Shown one piece after another: positions 38,184 through 48,224 of a DNA stretch of 64,000 bases (position 1 is the stretch's first letter; every line of letters begins with the position of its first letter). The stretch lies in NCBI RefSeq assembly GCF_030409875.1, contig NZ_JAUFQR010000001.1:2480001-2544000 (forward strand), in the 5' to 3' direction. The notes under the pieces were generated by a model. It searched no databases. It was not told the DNA's origin and worked only from the letters and a program-made list of their open reading frames with translations. This DNA is from Chryseobacterium tructae. GTDB taxonomy: Bacteria > Bacteroidota > Bacteroidia > Flavobacteriales > Weeksellaceae. The translations under genes and the position numbers were made by a program.

Positions 38184-39220
38184 CTATTTAATAAACTCTG
38201 TCTTAAAGACTTCGTCATAATTGTGGACACAGTTGTTAACAAATCCCTGCTCGGCCATCCACTTATCACTATATACTTTAGTGATGTATCTTGAACCATG
38301 GTCAGGATATATTAAAACAACCATATCATTTTCAGTTAGTTCATGGGACTTTGCATATTGTATAAGTCCCTGAGTCACAGCTCCTGTAGTATAACCTCCC
38401 ATAATTGCTTCCTTTAAAGCAATTTCACGAGTTCTGTACGCGGCCATTTCATCATTTACCCTTACAAACTCATCTACCTTATCGAAAGAAGAGCGGAAGG
38501 GATCAAATTTTTTCCCATTCCCTCAATCTGATAAGGATGTACATCTTCCTTGTGAATCTCACCTGTCTCGTGATAGCTTTTTAATATAGAACCATCTGCA
38601 TCCACCCCGATAATTTTAATATCCGGGTTTTTCTCCTTCAAAAACTTTGCTGAACCAGATAAAGTACCTCCTGTTCCGGTACAAGCAAAAAGGTGAGTGA
38701 TCTTACCTTCTGTCTGTTCCCAGATCTCTGGACCTGTGGTCTGGTAATGGGCATCAATATTCAGTTCATTAAAGTACTGATTGATGTAAATAGAATTGGG
38801 AGTTTCCAAAGCGATTCTTTTCGCTACTTCATAATAAGATCTTGGATCATCCGCAGGTACATTGGCAGGACATATATAAACAGTAGCTCCTAATGCTTTC
38901 AGATAAGCAATTTTCTCAGGTTTTGTTTTGTCGCTTACTGCGAGAATACATTTATACCCTTTGATGATACATACCATGGCAATAGAAAATCCAGTATTTC
39001 CGGATGTAGTTTCTACAACTACAGAATCTTCTTTCAATAAGCCTCTTTCCTCTGCGTTCTCAATAATATGAAGTGCGATTCGGTCTTTGGTGGAATGTCC
39101 AGGATTATATGATTCTAACTTGGCATAAACGGTTGCTGGAATATCTTTTGTAACAGTATTTAGCTTCACCATAGGAGTGTGTCCTATTAGGCCAAGAATA
39201 TTATCGTAAACATTACTCAT
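38184..39220 (-). CDS. cysteine-synthase-family PLP enzyme, probable cysteate synthase, apparent frameshift near 38486
   Basis: Fold-type II PLP enzyme of about 345 residues. Motifs: [11 protein letters not shown], the PLP Lys45 in [10 protein letters not shown] (Ser-Val-Lys in common cysteine synthases, Thr here), [18 protein letters not shown] and the C-terminal PDHGSRY. The two frames meet near the aaa run at 38485-38487; one added base gives [16 protein letters not shown] and joins them. It lies directly upstream of the alpha-oxoamine synthase on the same strand. In capnine-making Bacteroidota such a paralogue joins sulfite to a serine derivative to give cysteate. A plain cysteine synthase is the alternative. 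Confidence 0.8.
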
Positions 39221-39250
39221 TATTTGTTATTTTCAATAAAAATCTGACTG

Positions 39251-39258
39251 CAAAAATA
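39251..39258 (-). promoter_or_regulatory. -7 promoter element of the sulfonolipid-type cluster
   Basis: Minus-strand TATTTTTG, an exact TAnnTTTG match, 30 bases upstream of the cysteine-synthase-like start at 39220; no clear -33 element. Confidence 0.5.
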
Positions 39259-39442
39259 CAAAAAAATAAATAATTACTAAACTTTTGTTTGATTTCTAGG
39301 GCATCGTTGTGTAAAAAAATATTTTCTTGTTTACAGTATTAGCAGGAGTTTAATCGCAAATTCTAAGCCAAATTTTTAAAATTTGTTAAAAACAATATAA
39401 AATAATATAAAAGCCTTATTTTCGCATAATTGATTTAATACT

Positions 39443-42400
39443 ATGAAAAATTGGACTTTTAGGCAATGGAACACCGTTCTAGGATGGGTGATTTTCGTCA
39501 TTGCGTTTTTCACGTACTTGTCCACAATAGAACCCAATTTCAGTTTTTGGGACTGTGGTGAGTACATTTCTTCTGCAGTAAAACTTGAAGTAACGCATGC
39601 TCCCGGAGCTGCTTTATTCCAGATAGTGGGTGCCGTGGCAGCCATTTTTGCATTAGGGAAAGGCGAAAATTACTCCATCGTAATCAACGCGATGTCTGCA
39701 TTGTTCAGTGCGCTGACTATTTTATTTTTGTTTTGGACGATCACTCACCTTGTGAGAAGATTACTGAACAAAGATTTTGAAGAAATTACAAAACATCAGG
39801 AAATTTCTATCCTGTTTGCCGGAGCAGTAGGAGCACTTTGCTTCACGTTTTCAGATACCTTTTGGTTCTCGGCAGTAGAAGGTGAGGTTTATTCTATGGC
39901 TTCTATGTTCATCGCGCTTTTGGTCTGGTTGATTACGAAATGGGAAAACGAGTATCAGGCAGCAGACAATGAGAGATGGATTATCCTTATTTTCTTCGTT
40001 TTAGGACTTTCCGTTGGGGTACACATGATGTGTATGCTGGCAACTCCTATGGTATGTCTTGTATATTATGCAAGAAATTACAAGTTTACCTGGAAGAATT
40101 TTATCTGGGCAAACCTTATTACATTAGGGATTTTGATTGTTGTTTTCAAAATTATTTTCCCTTTGATTATGACCATGTTTGGAAGATTAGAAATTTTCTT
40201 CGTCAATGGTCTTAACCTTCCTTTCCATTCAGGAACTATTGCAGCCTTTATTATAATGGTAGCAATCTGCTATTTCTTGATTAAGTATGCAAGAAAAGCA
40301 AAAAAGAATATCTATCAAACGGCTGCTTTATCTGTAGTTTTCATGATGATTGGTTTCTCTTGCTGGATGGTAATTCCAATCAGAGCGAATGCTAACCCAC
40401 CGATGAACCTTAATGATCCGGATACGGCCATTGGGATGTTAGATTATTATAACAGAGAACAATATGGTGACTGGCCAACCATCTATGGACAGAACTATAC
40501 GGCTTTCCTTGATGCAACGGAATTCAAAAGAATGAAGACGGAAGCTTCAAGACAAAAAAGACCGGAGAAATCTACGAAAAAGATGAAAAAACCGGAACCT
40601 ACAGAAAGACAGGAGACCGATTCAATTATGTTTTCAGCCAGTCTCAGGTGAGCTTAATGCCAAGAATGTTTAATGAGGATAAAGATGTAATGGCTAACTA
40701 CATTTCGATGTACGGAGCTCCAGATTTTACATTTAATTATGCCAATGAAGATGTGGCAGATAACCCTCAGGCTAAACAAATCTTTGATGAATTGAGAGCT
40801 AAATATGAAGATAAATCCATTACAGCAGCAGACTATTTAAAGGTAAAACCTTATAACCTTATTAATGTTCAGAAGCCTTCATTGCTTCAGAATATGGATT
40901 ACTTTATTTCTTTCCAGAACGGATATTACTTTGTAAGATACCTGATGTGGAACTACGTAGGGAGACAGAATGACCTTGAAGGAAACATGGAAAGCACAAA
41001 AGGAAACTGGATTTCAGGTATTCCGTTTATTGATAATGTAAATGTAGGAAATCAGGATAAAATGCCTGCTAAATTCAAGAATGAAAGTACAGTTGCATTT
41101 TTCTTCCTTCCGTTAATTTTAGGATTAATTGGATTCTTTTTCCAGTTAAACAGAGATTTTGGAAGATTCTACGCACTATTATCTTTATTCATTATTACAA
41201 GTGTCGGAATTATTTTCTATACAGGAGTAAAGCCTTTTGAACCAAGAGAAAGAGATTATGCAATGGTAGGATCATTCTATGCCTTTGCGATTTGGATCGG
41301 ATTGGGAGCAGGAGCTATTTTATGGTTTGTACAATCTAAAGTAAAATCTAATGGTGCTAATATTGCACTTGGAGTTGTATTATTAGGGGTACCTTTTATG
41401 ATGGGCTTCCAGAACTATAATGTTCATAATAGAAGTAACAGATATACAGCGTATGATTATGCCTATTCAGTGTTAAATCATTACCAAAGAATGATATTTT
41501 ATTTGTGTATGGTGATAACGATACGTATCCGGTTTGGGCTATCCAGGAAACGGAAAGATTCAGAGATGATGTGAAAGTGGTTAACTTCACTCTTGCTTCA
41601 ACACCTTGGAACCTTGATCAGGTAAAAAGAAGAACCTACAATGCAATGGGAATCCCAAGTGAACTGACTCATGAAGATTACAGAGATGGTGTAAATGACC
41701 AGATCTATATGATGAAGAAGGAAGATTGGGAAGGGGTTTTCTCTATGCTGAAAGAACAAGGAGTTCCGGATACAGAATTCAAAGACTTCAGAAAGTATCT
41801 TACACAAGATTCTTTAACCCTGAAAGATGCGATTAAGTTTATCAAATTCAAGTCTCCTGAAAAAGATCAGTTATTGAAAATGTACTTTGGAGAAGAGAAA
41901 TATGAAAAGTATAATATTCTTCCGGTAAACAAATTTATCCTTCCTGTAAATAAAGAAAATGCTTTAAAAGCTGGAATTATCAATCAGGCAGATCTTCCGA
42001 ATGTAGCGAATCAGATCATGATTACTTACAAAGGAAATACCTTATATAAAAACAACCTGATCCTAATGGATTTATTGGCGAATTTTGATTGGAAACGCCC
42101 AATTAACTTCTCTTCAGGAGGCATTTATGACAGTGAAAACATTTTCTACCTTAACGATTATCTTCAGTTTGATGGCTTCAGCTACCGATTGATTCCAATC
42201 CAGACACTCCCATCAGCTGACGGAGATATGGGAAGAGTAGATGCTAACAACCTTTATAATGTAGTGAAAAACTTCAGATGGGGTAACTTTAAAGATCTGA
42301 GTGCTCACTTTGATGAAACGGCAACGTCTAACATCATCAGCTACAGAATGTCAGCAAGCAGAGCTGCTTCAGCATTAGCATTAAGCGGACAGAAAGCAAA

Positions 42401-42926
42401 AGCATTAGAGATCCTTGATCTTGCAGCAAAAGAAATCCCTGCTGAAAAATACAATGATCCACGTTCATTAAGCTCAATTGTAACCGGATATATTATTGCA
42501 GGACAAGAACAGAAAGGATTACAGCTTGCGGAAGTTCTTAAAAAAGGAATCTTTGATGAGTACGACTATTACTTAAGTCTTTCTAAAGCAGATCAAAGTT
42601 ACTTAAGAAGACAGATGAGAACAAAACCAATGGAATATTCTCTTGTTGTAGCCGCAGTTACTGATGCTTATATGAAGATCGGACAAAAAGAAAAAGCATA
42701 TGCTTATCTGGTAAAATCCATAGAGCCGATTGATAAAAAATTCAATGCTTTTGTAAAGGAACTTCAGCAGATGGGCAAAGAGAAAGCAATGAAAGAATCT
42801 GAAGATGTTCAAAAGATCACACCATTCTATCAATATTTATTTGACGTTATGGAACCTTTTGATTCAACTTATTCTAAGGAAAAAGAAAATCAGATTACTT
42901 CAGCAATTATCAAAGCAACACAGTAA
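39443..42926 (+). CDS. DUF2723 family membrane glycosyltransferase (PMT-like), two apparent frameshifts
   Basis: Very large membrane protein of about 1160 residues. The N-terminal half has about ten helices and the PMT-like entry NFSFWDCGEYISSAVKLEVTHAPG (the acidic pair of GT-C enzymes); later come MVIPIRANANPPMNLNDPD and the DUF2723 core. The C-terminal third is soluble and helical. Related proteins are protein O-mannosyltransferase-like and are common in Flavobacteriia. The frame breaks at 40516-40517 (one A restores DANGIQKNEDGSFKTKKTGE) and 41475-41477 (one A restores VLKSLPKNDILFVYGDNDTYP). A terminator with a ttcg loop follows. The donor sugar and target protein are not known. Confidence 0.88.
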
Positions 42927-42935
42927 AATACTTTT

Positions 42936-42963
42936 AAAAACGGAACTTCGGTTCCGTTTTTTT
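42936..42963 (+). terminator. Rho-independent terminator (ttcg loop)
   Basis: Stem aaaaacggaac / gttccgttttt closed by a ttcg tetraloop and a T-tract. Confidence 0.92.
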
Positions 42964-42966
42964 GTT

Positions 42967-42998
42967 ATTGGAAGTCCTGAATTTTAAGATTATATTTG
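42967..42998 (+). promoter_or_regulatory. Bacteroidota-type promoter
   Basis: TTG at 42968-42970, a 20-base spacer and TATATTTG at 42991-42998, 19 bases before the ATG at 43017. It shows the downstream gene has its own transcript. Confidence 0.7.
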
Positions 42999-43016
42999 TG
43001 GAACTAAAAAAGCAGA

Positions 43017-44504
43017 ATGGCTGAAACACAAAAAAGCAAATTCCCAATATATGCCGTAATTGTTACGGTAGTTTTTAAACTTCTTTTCTTATTAACGCAT
43101 TACATTCAGGAGGATGCTTTCATTACCTGGAGAGTAGCTCAGAACTTATTGGATTACGGGGTAATTGGTTTTAATGGTGATACTAAGATTTCTGCTTCTA
43201 CCACCCATTTGTATGTTTTTGTGTCTTATATTTTCAACCTTATTTTTGGGAAAGAACATTTTATTGAACCTCTTCTGATTTTTAATTCCATATTGTTTAC
43301 AATAGGAACACTATTCTTATCTCATTTGGTTCTTAAAAATCCTTGGCATAAAGCTATTTTTATCTTTTTAATTGGAATTCTGCCTCCAGCCATCAAGATT
43401 TCAATCCTGGGAATGGAGTATGGAATTTTGTTCTTCCTGGAAATGTCTTTGTTGTACTATGGCTTCCATAAAGGGAAAAAATGGGTATTGACTCTTCTTC
43501 CTATCCTGATCATGTTTACAAGGATTGACACGGTTATTTTCCTTGGAATAGTGTTTCTTGTTGACTTATTTTGGAACAGAAAAATCAGATGGAATTATAT
43601 TTTTGGCGGAGTTTTAGGGGTTCTATCAACCGTCGCTTTCAATTGGTTTTACTTTGGAGAAGTCGTTAATAACACCATTACTGCTAAAAAATTACTTTAC
43701 GAACAACAATTTACTTTCGGAGAACATCTTGATTATTTCATGGTAAGTTTTGGAAACTTCTGGGGAATGCTGAAGGTTCCGGGAGTGTTTAATCCCATCA
43801 CTATTATTGTTCTTATTTTTGAATTACTTTGCTTTATTTACCTGATCAGACAAAGAGAAAAAAGAAATTATTTCTTATGGATAATTTTTATTTTCGGTTG
43901 GGCAAAACAGATCATTTTTATCTCTCAAAAAAGCTTATTTGATTGGTATTATTGGGTTCCTCAACTTCTGCTTTTCGTTCCGGTTCTTATCTTTATTCTG
44001 GAACAGAAGGAGAGAAGAAACTTATGGTTGTCCCTGCTTGTTATATTCTATATTGTTCCTATGTTGGCTTTCCAAACGATTCATTCTATTGCAACAGGAA
44101 ATGGAGAATGGAATTATCGTAGAACGATTGGGCTGTTCTTAAATAAGTATGAGAAAGATAAAAATCAGTGGATTTTATTGGAACCTGCAGGCTATGTACC
44201 TTATTTTTCCGGACTAAAAACCATTGATGAAGTAGGCTTGGTAGATAAACAAATTCAGAAAGAGATCAAAAAAGATAAAACGAATTATTGGATCAATACG
44301 GTTAAAAACAGAAAACCAAAATATCTGCTTTCCTATCAGAATCTATATGAAGGAAAAAATGCAGATTATTATCAAGCTCATTATAAATTATTGAAAGAAT
44401 TCAGAGTAAAAGATCACCTGAAAAGTGACAACAAAATATTGGAAAAGATCTACAATCTGAAACCTTCCGGAACAGACTATAATTTGTACATCAGAGTTGA
44501 CTAA
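43017..44504 (+). CDS. polytopic GT-C-like membrane protein
   Basis: A 495-residue inner-membrane protein with about ten helices. The acidic pair in the first loop, IQEDAFITWRVAQNLLDYG, resembles the Asp/Glu catalytic site of GT-C glycosyltransferases, which use lipid-linked sugars on the periplasmic side. The C-terminal 130 residues are soluble (WILLEPAGYVPYFSGLKTIDEVGLVDKQI). It has its own promoter after the DUF2723 terminator. Donor and acceptor are unknown, and the GT-C call rests on topology plus the acidic pair. Confidence 0.75.
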   Translation: MAETQKSKFPIYAVIVTVVFKLLFLLTHYIQEDAFITWRVAQNLLDYGVIGFNGDTKISASTTHLYVFVSYIFNLIFGKEHFIEPLLIFNSILFTIGTLFLSHLVLKNPWHKAIFIFLIGILPPAIKISILGMEYGILFFLEMSLLYYGFHKGKKWVLTLLPILIMFTRIDTVIFLGIVFLVDLFWNRKIRWNYIFGGVLGVLSTVAFNWFYFGEVVNNTITAKKLLYEQQFTFGEHLDYFMVSFGNFWGMLKVPGVFNPITIIVLIFELLCFIYLIRQREKRNYFLWIIFIFGWAKQIIFISQKSLFDWYYWVPQLLLFVPVLIFILEQKERRNLWLSLLVIFYIVPMLAFQTIHSIATGNGEWNYRRTIGLFLNKYEKDKNQWILLEPAGYVPYFSGLKTIDEVGLVDKQIQKEIKKDKTNYWINTVKNRKPKYLLSYQNLYEGKNADYYQAHYKLLKEFRVKDHLKSDNKILEKIYNLKPSGTDYNLYIRVD

Positions 44505-44550
44505 AAGATTAAAAATTAAAGAGTAGATTGATAAGGAATGAATAATTTCA

Positions 44551-44614
44551 CTCTAAAACTCTAAAACTCTAAAACTCTAAAACTCTAAAACTCTAAAACT
44601 CTCAGCCTCTAAAA
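44551..44614. repeat. 8 bp microsatellite ctctaaaa before DUF1697
   Basis: Six perfect ctctaaaa copies (44551-44598), a variant ctctcagc, then one more perfect copy ending at 44614, ten bases before the ATG at 44625. Confidence 0.95.
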
Positions 44615-44624
44615 CTTATAACCT

Positions 44625-45152
44625 ATGAAATATTGTGCTTTTCTCCGCGGTGTCAACGTTAAAGGAACGAATATGAAAATGGCAGATGTTTGCCAGGTTT
44701 TCAAAGATGCCGGAATGAAGGAGGTAACTTCTATACTGGCTTCCGGAAATATTGTATTTTCCTCTGATAAAAATGCTGACGAATTAAAAAAAATTCTGGA
44801 AAAAGCAATGTCTACCCATTTTTCCTATGAAGCTTTTTTGTTCATTAAATCTAAGGAGGAAACTGAAATTTTCTGGAATAGTATTCCTTTTGAAAAAAAT
44901 GGAGATCTTCACATTTATAGTTTTGTCGGGATGTCTGGTGTGGAAAATGTTTTGATGGAAGAATTTGAAAAGGCAGCTCAGGCTGAAAACGAAAAAGCGG
45001 AAATTGTGAATGGTATATTTTATTGGCAGGTTCCAAAAGGAAATACATTGGATTCTACATTCGGAAAAGTTTTGGGAAAGAAGAGTCTGAAAGATCAGAT
45101 GACCAGTAGAAATGTCAATACATTTGAGAAAATTCTGAAAAAGATGGAGTAG
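44625..45152 (+). CDS. DUF1697 protein
   Basis: A 175-residue cytosolic protein of the DUF1697 family. The signature starts YCAFLRGVNVKGTNMKMADV, followed by ILASGNIVFSSDKN, the FLFIKSKEE stretch, and ends TSRNVNTFEKILKKM. Full length for the family. Function is unknown. The leader is a microsatellite, so the ribosome-binding region is inside or just after a slippage-prone tract. Confidence 0.95.
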   Translation: MKYCAFLRGVNVKGTNMKMADVCQVFKDAGMKEVTSILASGNIVFSSDKNADELKKILEKAMSTHFSYEAFLFIKSKEETEIFWNSIPFEKNGDLHIYSFVGMSGVENVLMEEFEKAAQAENEKAEIVNGIFYWQVPKGNTLDSTFGKVLGKKSLKDQMTSRNVNTFEKILKKME

Positions 45153-45173
45153 TTCTAGTCTACAATACAAAAA

Positions 45174-45236
45174 TTCAATAGGAACGGGCTTTAGCCCGTT
45201 CTTTTTAATATAAGCAATTCCATAGGCTTTAGCCTA
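45174..45236. repeat. twin-hairpin dispersed repeat, copy 2
   Basis: gaacgggc-ttta-gcccgttc (45182-45201) and taggc-ttta-gccta (45223-45236), each with a ttta loop, preceded by attcaatag as in copy 1 at 24722-24784. It lies between converging genes. Confidence 0.85.
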
Positions 45237-45264
45237 AAATATCCATAATCCTTGTCTCTTATAT

Positions 45265-46848
45265 TTATCCTAATTTCAATCGTTCTTCCTGAAGATCTAA
45301 TAAATATAACTGCTTGCGGATGAGTTCTTCGTTAATATCTGGGTCTTTGTTCAGTTCAGAAAGATATTGGCGCTGTGCTTCGAGCGATTCTATATATATG
45401 TTTTTCGTTTCTTCGTTCATCCATTCATCATCATCAGCTTTTTCATTTTTTTCCCAATGCATCATCATCTTTTGGAAGATCACGTTATTTTGTAAATGGC
45501 CGTTATCATACTTCTGCTTTAAAAATTCATACATTTCTTTTCGCAAACCTATTTTTATTTTTTTGTCTTGTTCTTCTTCAGAAGAATCGGTAAGTAGTCG
45601 AATGTCAAATACTTTAGATTTTGTAATAAAATAAGGCAGCGTAAGTCCCTGTACTATAAGGGTGAGGAATATGACTACAAAGGTCATAAACAGAATAAGA
45701 TTCCGTTGCGGAAATGCTATACCATTGTACATGACCGGTATTGATAATGCTGCAGCCAATGATACTACACCACGCATACCCGTCCAGCCCATGATCAATG
45801 GCACTAAATACGCCCGTCGCGGAATTTCAGGAGGCAGTAATTTCTTTCTGAAAGTAAAAGTGGCTATCTGAGCAATATAACAACAAATAATACGGGTAAC
45901 AATTAATACAACCGTGACCAATACACCATAGCCGATGGCTGTACCTAAAGGAATACCTTCTGCTCTTAGGCCTTTTACAATGTCAGGTAATGTTAATCCA
46001 ATAATAAAAAACACAATGCCATTGAGTAAAAAGATAAAGCTTTCCCATACACTTACCGCTCTTAAACGGCTACTGCTGTTTAAAAAGATAAGCCATTTAT
46101 TAGAAATATATAAACCTCCCGCTACTACTGCCAATACACCCGAACAATGTACCTGTTCTGCAATCCAATACATTGCATACGGTTCCATTAGAATTAAAAC
46201 AATATCCGTAGGGGCATCAGTGGGCAGAAGTTTATGCATCTGTACAAAAATCCATCCCAACAATAAACCAATGCCTGTACCACCAATAATCATCCATAAA
46301 AAGCTGACCGTGGCATCCTGCCAGATAAACTGACCCGTACCTACAGCTATCAAGGCAAACCGGAAAATAATAAGGGATGATGCATCATTTACAAGGCTTT
46401 CACCCTCTAGTACAGAAGTAAGTACTTTTGGAATTTTTACAAACTTTGTAATGGCAGCAGTACTTACAGCATCAGGTGGTGATACTATACCTCCTATTAA
46501 GAATCCTAAGCCAATGGAAAAGCCAGGAATAAAATAATTGGTTACAACAGCTACTGTAAGTGCGGTAATAAAAACTACCGGGAAGGCAAAGCTGCCAATC
46601 ATTCGCCACCATTTACGCATTTCTTTAATAGATGTAGCCCCTGCCGAAAAAAATAATAATGGGGGAAGAAACACGAGAAAAATTAAATCGGGTTTTACAG
46701 ATATATCCGGTAATCCAGGAATAAACCCAATTAACAAACCTCCTATTACTAATAGTATGGGGTAGGCGACCTTAAGTTTTGTAGCAAGCATATTGAGCAA
46801 TACAATTGCTGTAATCATTATCAGAAAAAAAGGAAGTAATGTATGCAT
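45265..46848 (-). CDS. CPA1 family Na+/H+ antiporter
   Basis: A 527-residue inner-membrane exchanger that moves Na+ out against H+. About twelve helices; the family's conserved segments are visible: FLVFLPPLLFFSAG, the LIGGIVSPPDAVSTAAI stretch with the ion-binding Asp, and LEGESLVNDASSLIIF with Glu/Asn/Asp. A C-terminal cytoplasmic tail of about 110 residues (ending EERLKLG) is charged and likely regulatory. It looks slightly richer in G+C than neighbours, judged by eye only, which could reflect transfer. Confidence 0.95.
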   Translation of the reverse strand: MHTLLPFFLIMITAIVLLNMLATKLKVAYPILLVIGGLLIGFIPGLPDISVKPDLIFLVFLPPLLFFSAGATSIKEMRKWWRMIGSFAFPVVFITALTVAVVTNYFIPGFSIGLGFLIGGIVSPPDAVSTAAITKFVKIPKVLTSVLEGESLVNDASSLIIFRFALIAVGTGQFIWQDATVSFLWMIIGGTGIGLLLGWIFVQMHKLLPTDAPTDIVLILMEPYAMYWIAEQVHCSGVLAVVAGGLYISNKWLIFLNSSSRLRAVSVWESFIFLLNGIVFFIIGLTLPDIVKGLRAEGIPLGTAIGYGVLVTVVLIVTRIICCYIAQIATFTFRKKLLPPEIPRRAYLVPLIMGWTGMRGVVSLAAALSIPVMYNGIAFPQRNLILFMTFVVIFLTLIVQGLTLPYFITKSKVFDIRLLTDSSEEEQDKKIKIGLRKEMYEFLKQKYDNGHLQNNVIFQKMMMHWEKNEKADDDEWMNEETKNIYIESLEAQRQYLSELNKDPDINEELIRKQLYLLDLQEERLKLG

Positions 46849-47371
46849 ACAATTTTATACCCAATATAAGTTATGATCTGCTGTATATCTTGTTAAATAT
46901 AATAAAAATTAACTATGAGTGATCGTTTATAGTTTCCACTTTATTATTTATTATCAAACGATAAGGTCAAGAAATGGTTAGCGTTTTCTTTATTGATTAC
47001 GAGGGGGATAGCGGATTGAAGAACTGTGTAGTTCTTTTATTTTAAATCAAAATTCGATTGGTTTTAGTCAAAACCTAAAGTACTCCATTATACTTTTCAT
47101 TCCGTCAGGAATCCAGCCTTAGATCTTAAAAATATAATGTTTAGATTTTTTCGGAATAACAAGCTGGATATTGAAAAATAAGAGGGAGTTATATCATTGA
47201 ATACCCTCCAGAATTTTAATTAAAACTTAACCTACTAAAATGCAGCCTAATCAAAATATAGCAATTCCCCTCTCTAAAACTCTAAAACTCTAAAACGAAA
47301 ACGTCTCCTCAAATAATTTCCATTTCTAAAACTTTCTCAGTATTTTTACTGAACTTTTTAATAACAACAAA
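46849..47371. other. 523-base intergenic region before kdsA
   Basis: No gene. It holds a degenerate ggttttagtcaaaacc word (near 47060) resembling the twin-hairpin repeat, a cattccgtcaggaatcc word (near 47098), the ctctaaaa tract, and the kdsA leader. No TAnnTTTG promoter that I can support lies close to the kdsA start. Confidence 0.65.
47272..47295. repeat. 8 bp microsatellite ctctaaaa, three copies
   Basis: Three tandem ctctaaaa copies 76 bases upstream of the kdsA start; same unit as the 44551-44614 tract. Confidence 0.9.
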
Positions 47372-48181
47372 ATGATTCAGTATTTAGATAATATTCAGCA
47401 CAAAGATTCAAAAAACTTTTTCCTTATCGCAGGACCTTGCATTATTGAAGGAGAAGATATGGCATTGAGAATTGCTGAAAAAGTAATCAACATTACAGAT
47501 AAATATAATATTCCTTATATATTCAAAGGGAGTTTCAAAAAGGCAAACAGAAGCCGTGTAGACTCTTTTACAAGCATCGGAGAGGAGAAGTCTCTTGAAA
47601 TCCTTAAAAAAGTAGGCGAAACTTTCAATATTCCTACCACCACGGATATTCACGAAAATGAGCATGCAGCATTAGCCGCACAATATGTAGATGTTCTTCA
47701 GATTCCTGCATTTTTGGTACGCCAGACAGACTTATTAGTGGCTGCAGCGAAAACAGGAAAATGTGTGACTCTGAAAAAAGGACAGTTTCTTTCTCCGGAA
47801 TCTATGAAATTTGCTGTTCAGAAGGTGACGGATTCTGATAATCAGAAAGTAGCGATTATTGAAAGAGGAAATTCTTTCGGATATACAGATTTGATCGTAG
47901 ATTATAGAGGAATTCCTACCATGAGAGAATATGCACCAGTGATTTTGGATGTTACGCATTCATTACAACAGCCTAATCAAAGCTCGGGGGTAACCGGAGG
48001 AAGACCAGATCTTATTGAAACTGTTGCGAAAGCAGGAATTGCAGTAGGAGCGGATGGAATTTTCATCGAAACTCACCCAACACCCGAAACTGCATTATCT
48101 GATGGTGCCAACATGCTAAGACTAGATTTATTAGAAGATTTATTACAAAAATTGACAAGAATTAGAGAATCGATTTTGTAA
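47372..48181 (+). CDS. kdsA: 3-deoxy-8-phosphooctulonate synthase
   Basis: KdsA condenses arabinose 5-phosphate with phosphoenolpyruvate to Kdo 8-phosphate, the committed step of Kdo synthesis for lipopolysaccharide. 269 residues, typical length. Signatures: FFLIAGPCIIEGE at the start, KGSFKKANRSR, TDIHENEHAA, VDVLQIPAFLVRQTDLL, CVTLKKGQFLSP, SVTGGRPDLIETVAKAG, and GIFIETHPTPETALSDG with the C-terminal metal/substrate residues. The first 10 residues are slightly longer than in E. coli. Its partner kdsB lies at 15.1 kb. Confidence 0.97.
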   Translation: MIQYLDNIQHKDSKNFFLIAGPCIIEGEDMALRIAEKVINITDKYNIPYIFKGSFKKANRSRVDSFTSIGEEKSLEILKKVGETFNIPTTTDIHENEHAALAAQYVDVLQIPAFLVRQTDLLVAAAKTGKCVTLKKGQFLSPESMKFAVQKVTDSDNQKVAIIERGNSFGYTDLIVDYRGIPTMREYAPVILDVTHSLQQPNQSSGVTGGRPDLIETVAKAGIAVGADGIFIETHPTPETALSDGANMLRLDLLEDLLQKLTRIRESIL

Positions 48182-48224
48182 TTGTTAAAAAAACATTAAT
48201 TTTAGAAATTCTAAAATATTTCTT

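Noticed and set aside
44551..44614. CRISPR-like array
   Set aside because: The units are 8 bp and directly tandem with no spacers; it is a microsatellite.
45265..46848. Antiporter as part of a mobile island
   Set aside because: Only a slight by-eye difference in base composition, no flanking repeats, tRNA or integrase; not enough evidence.
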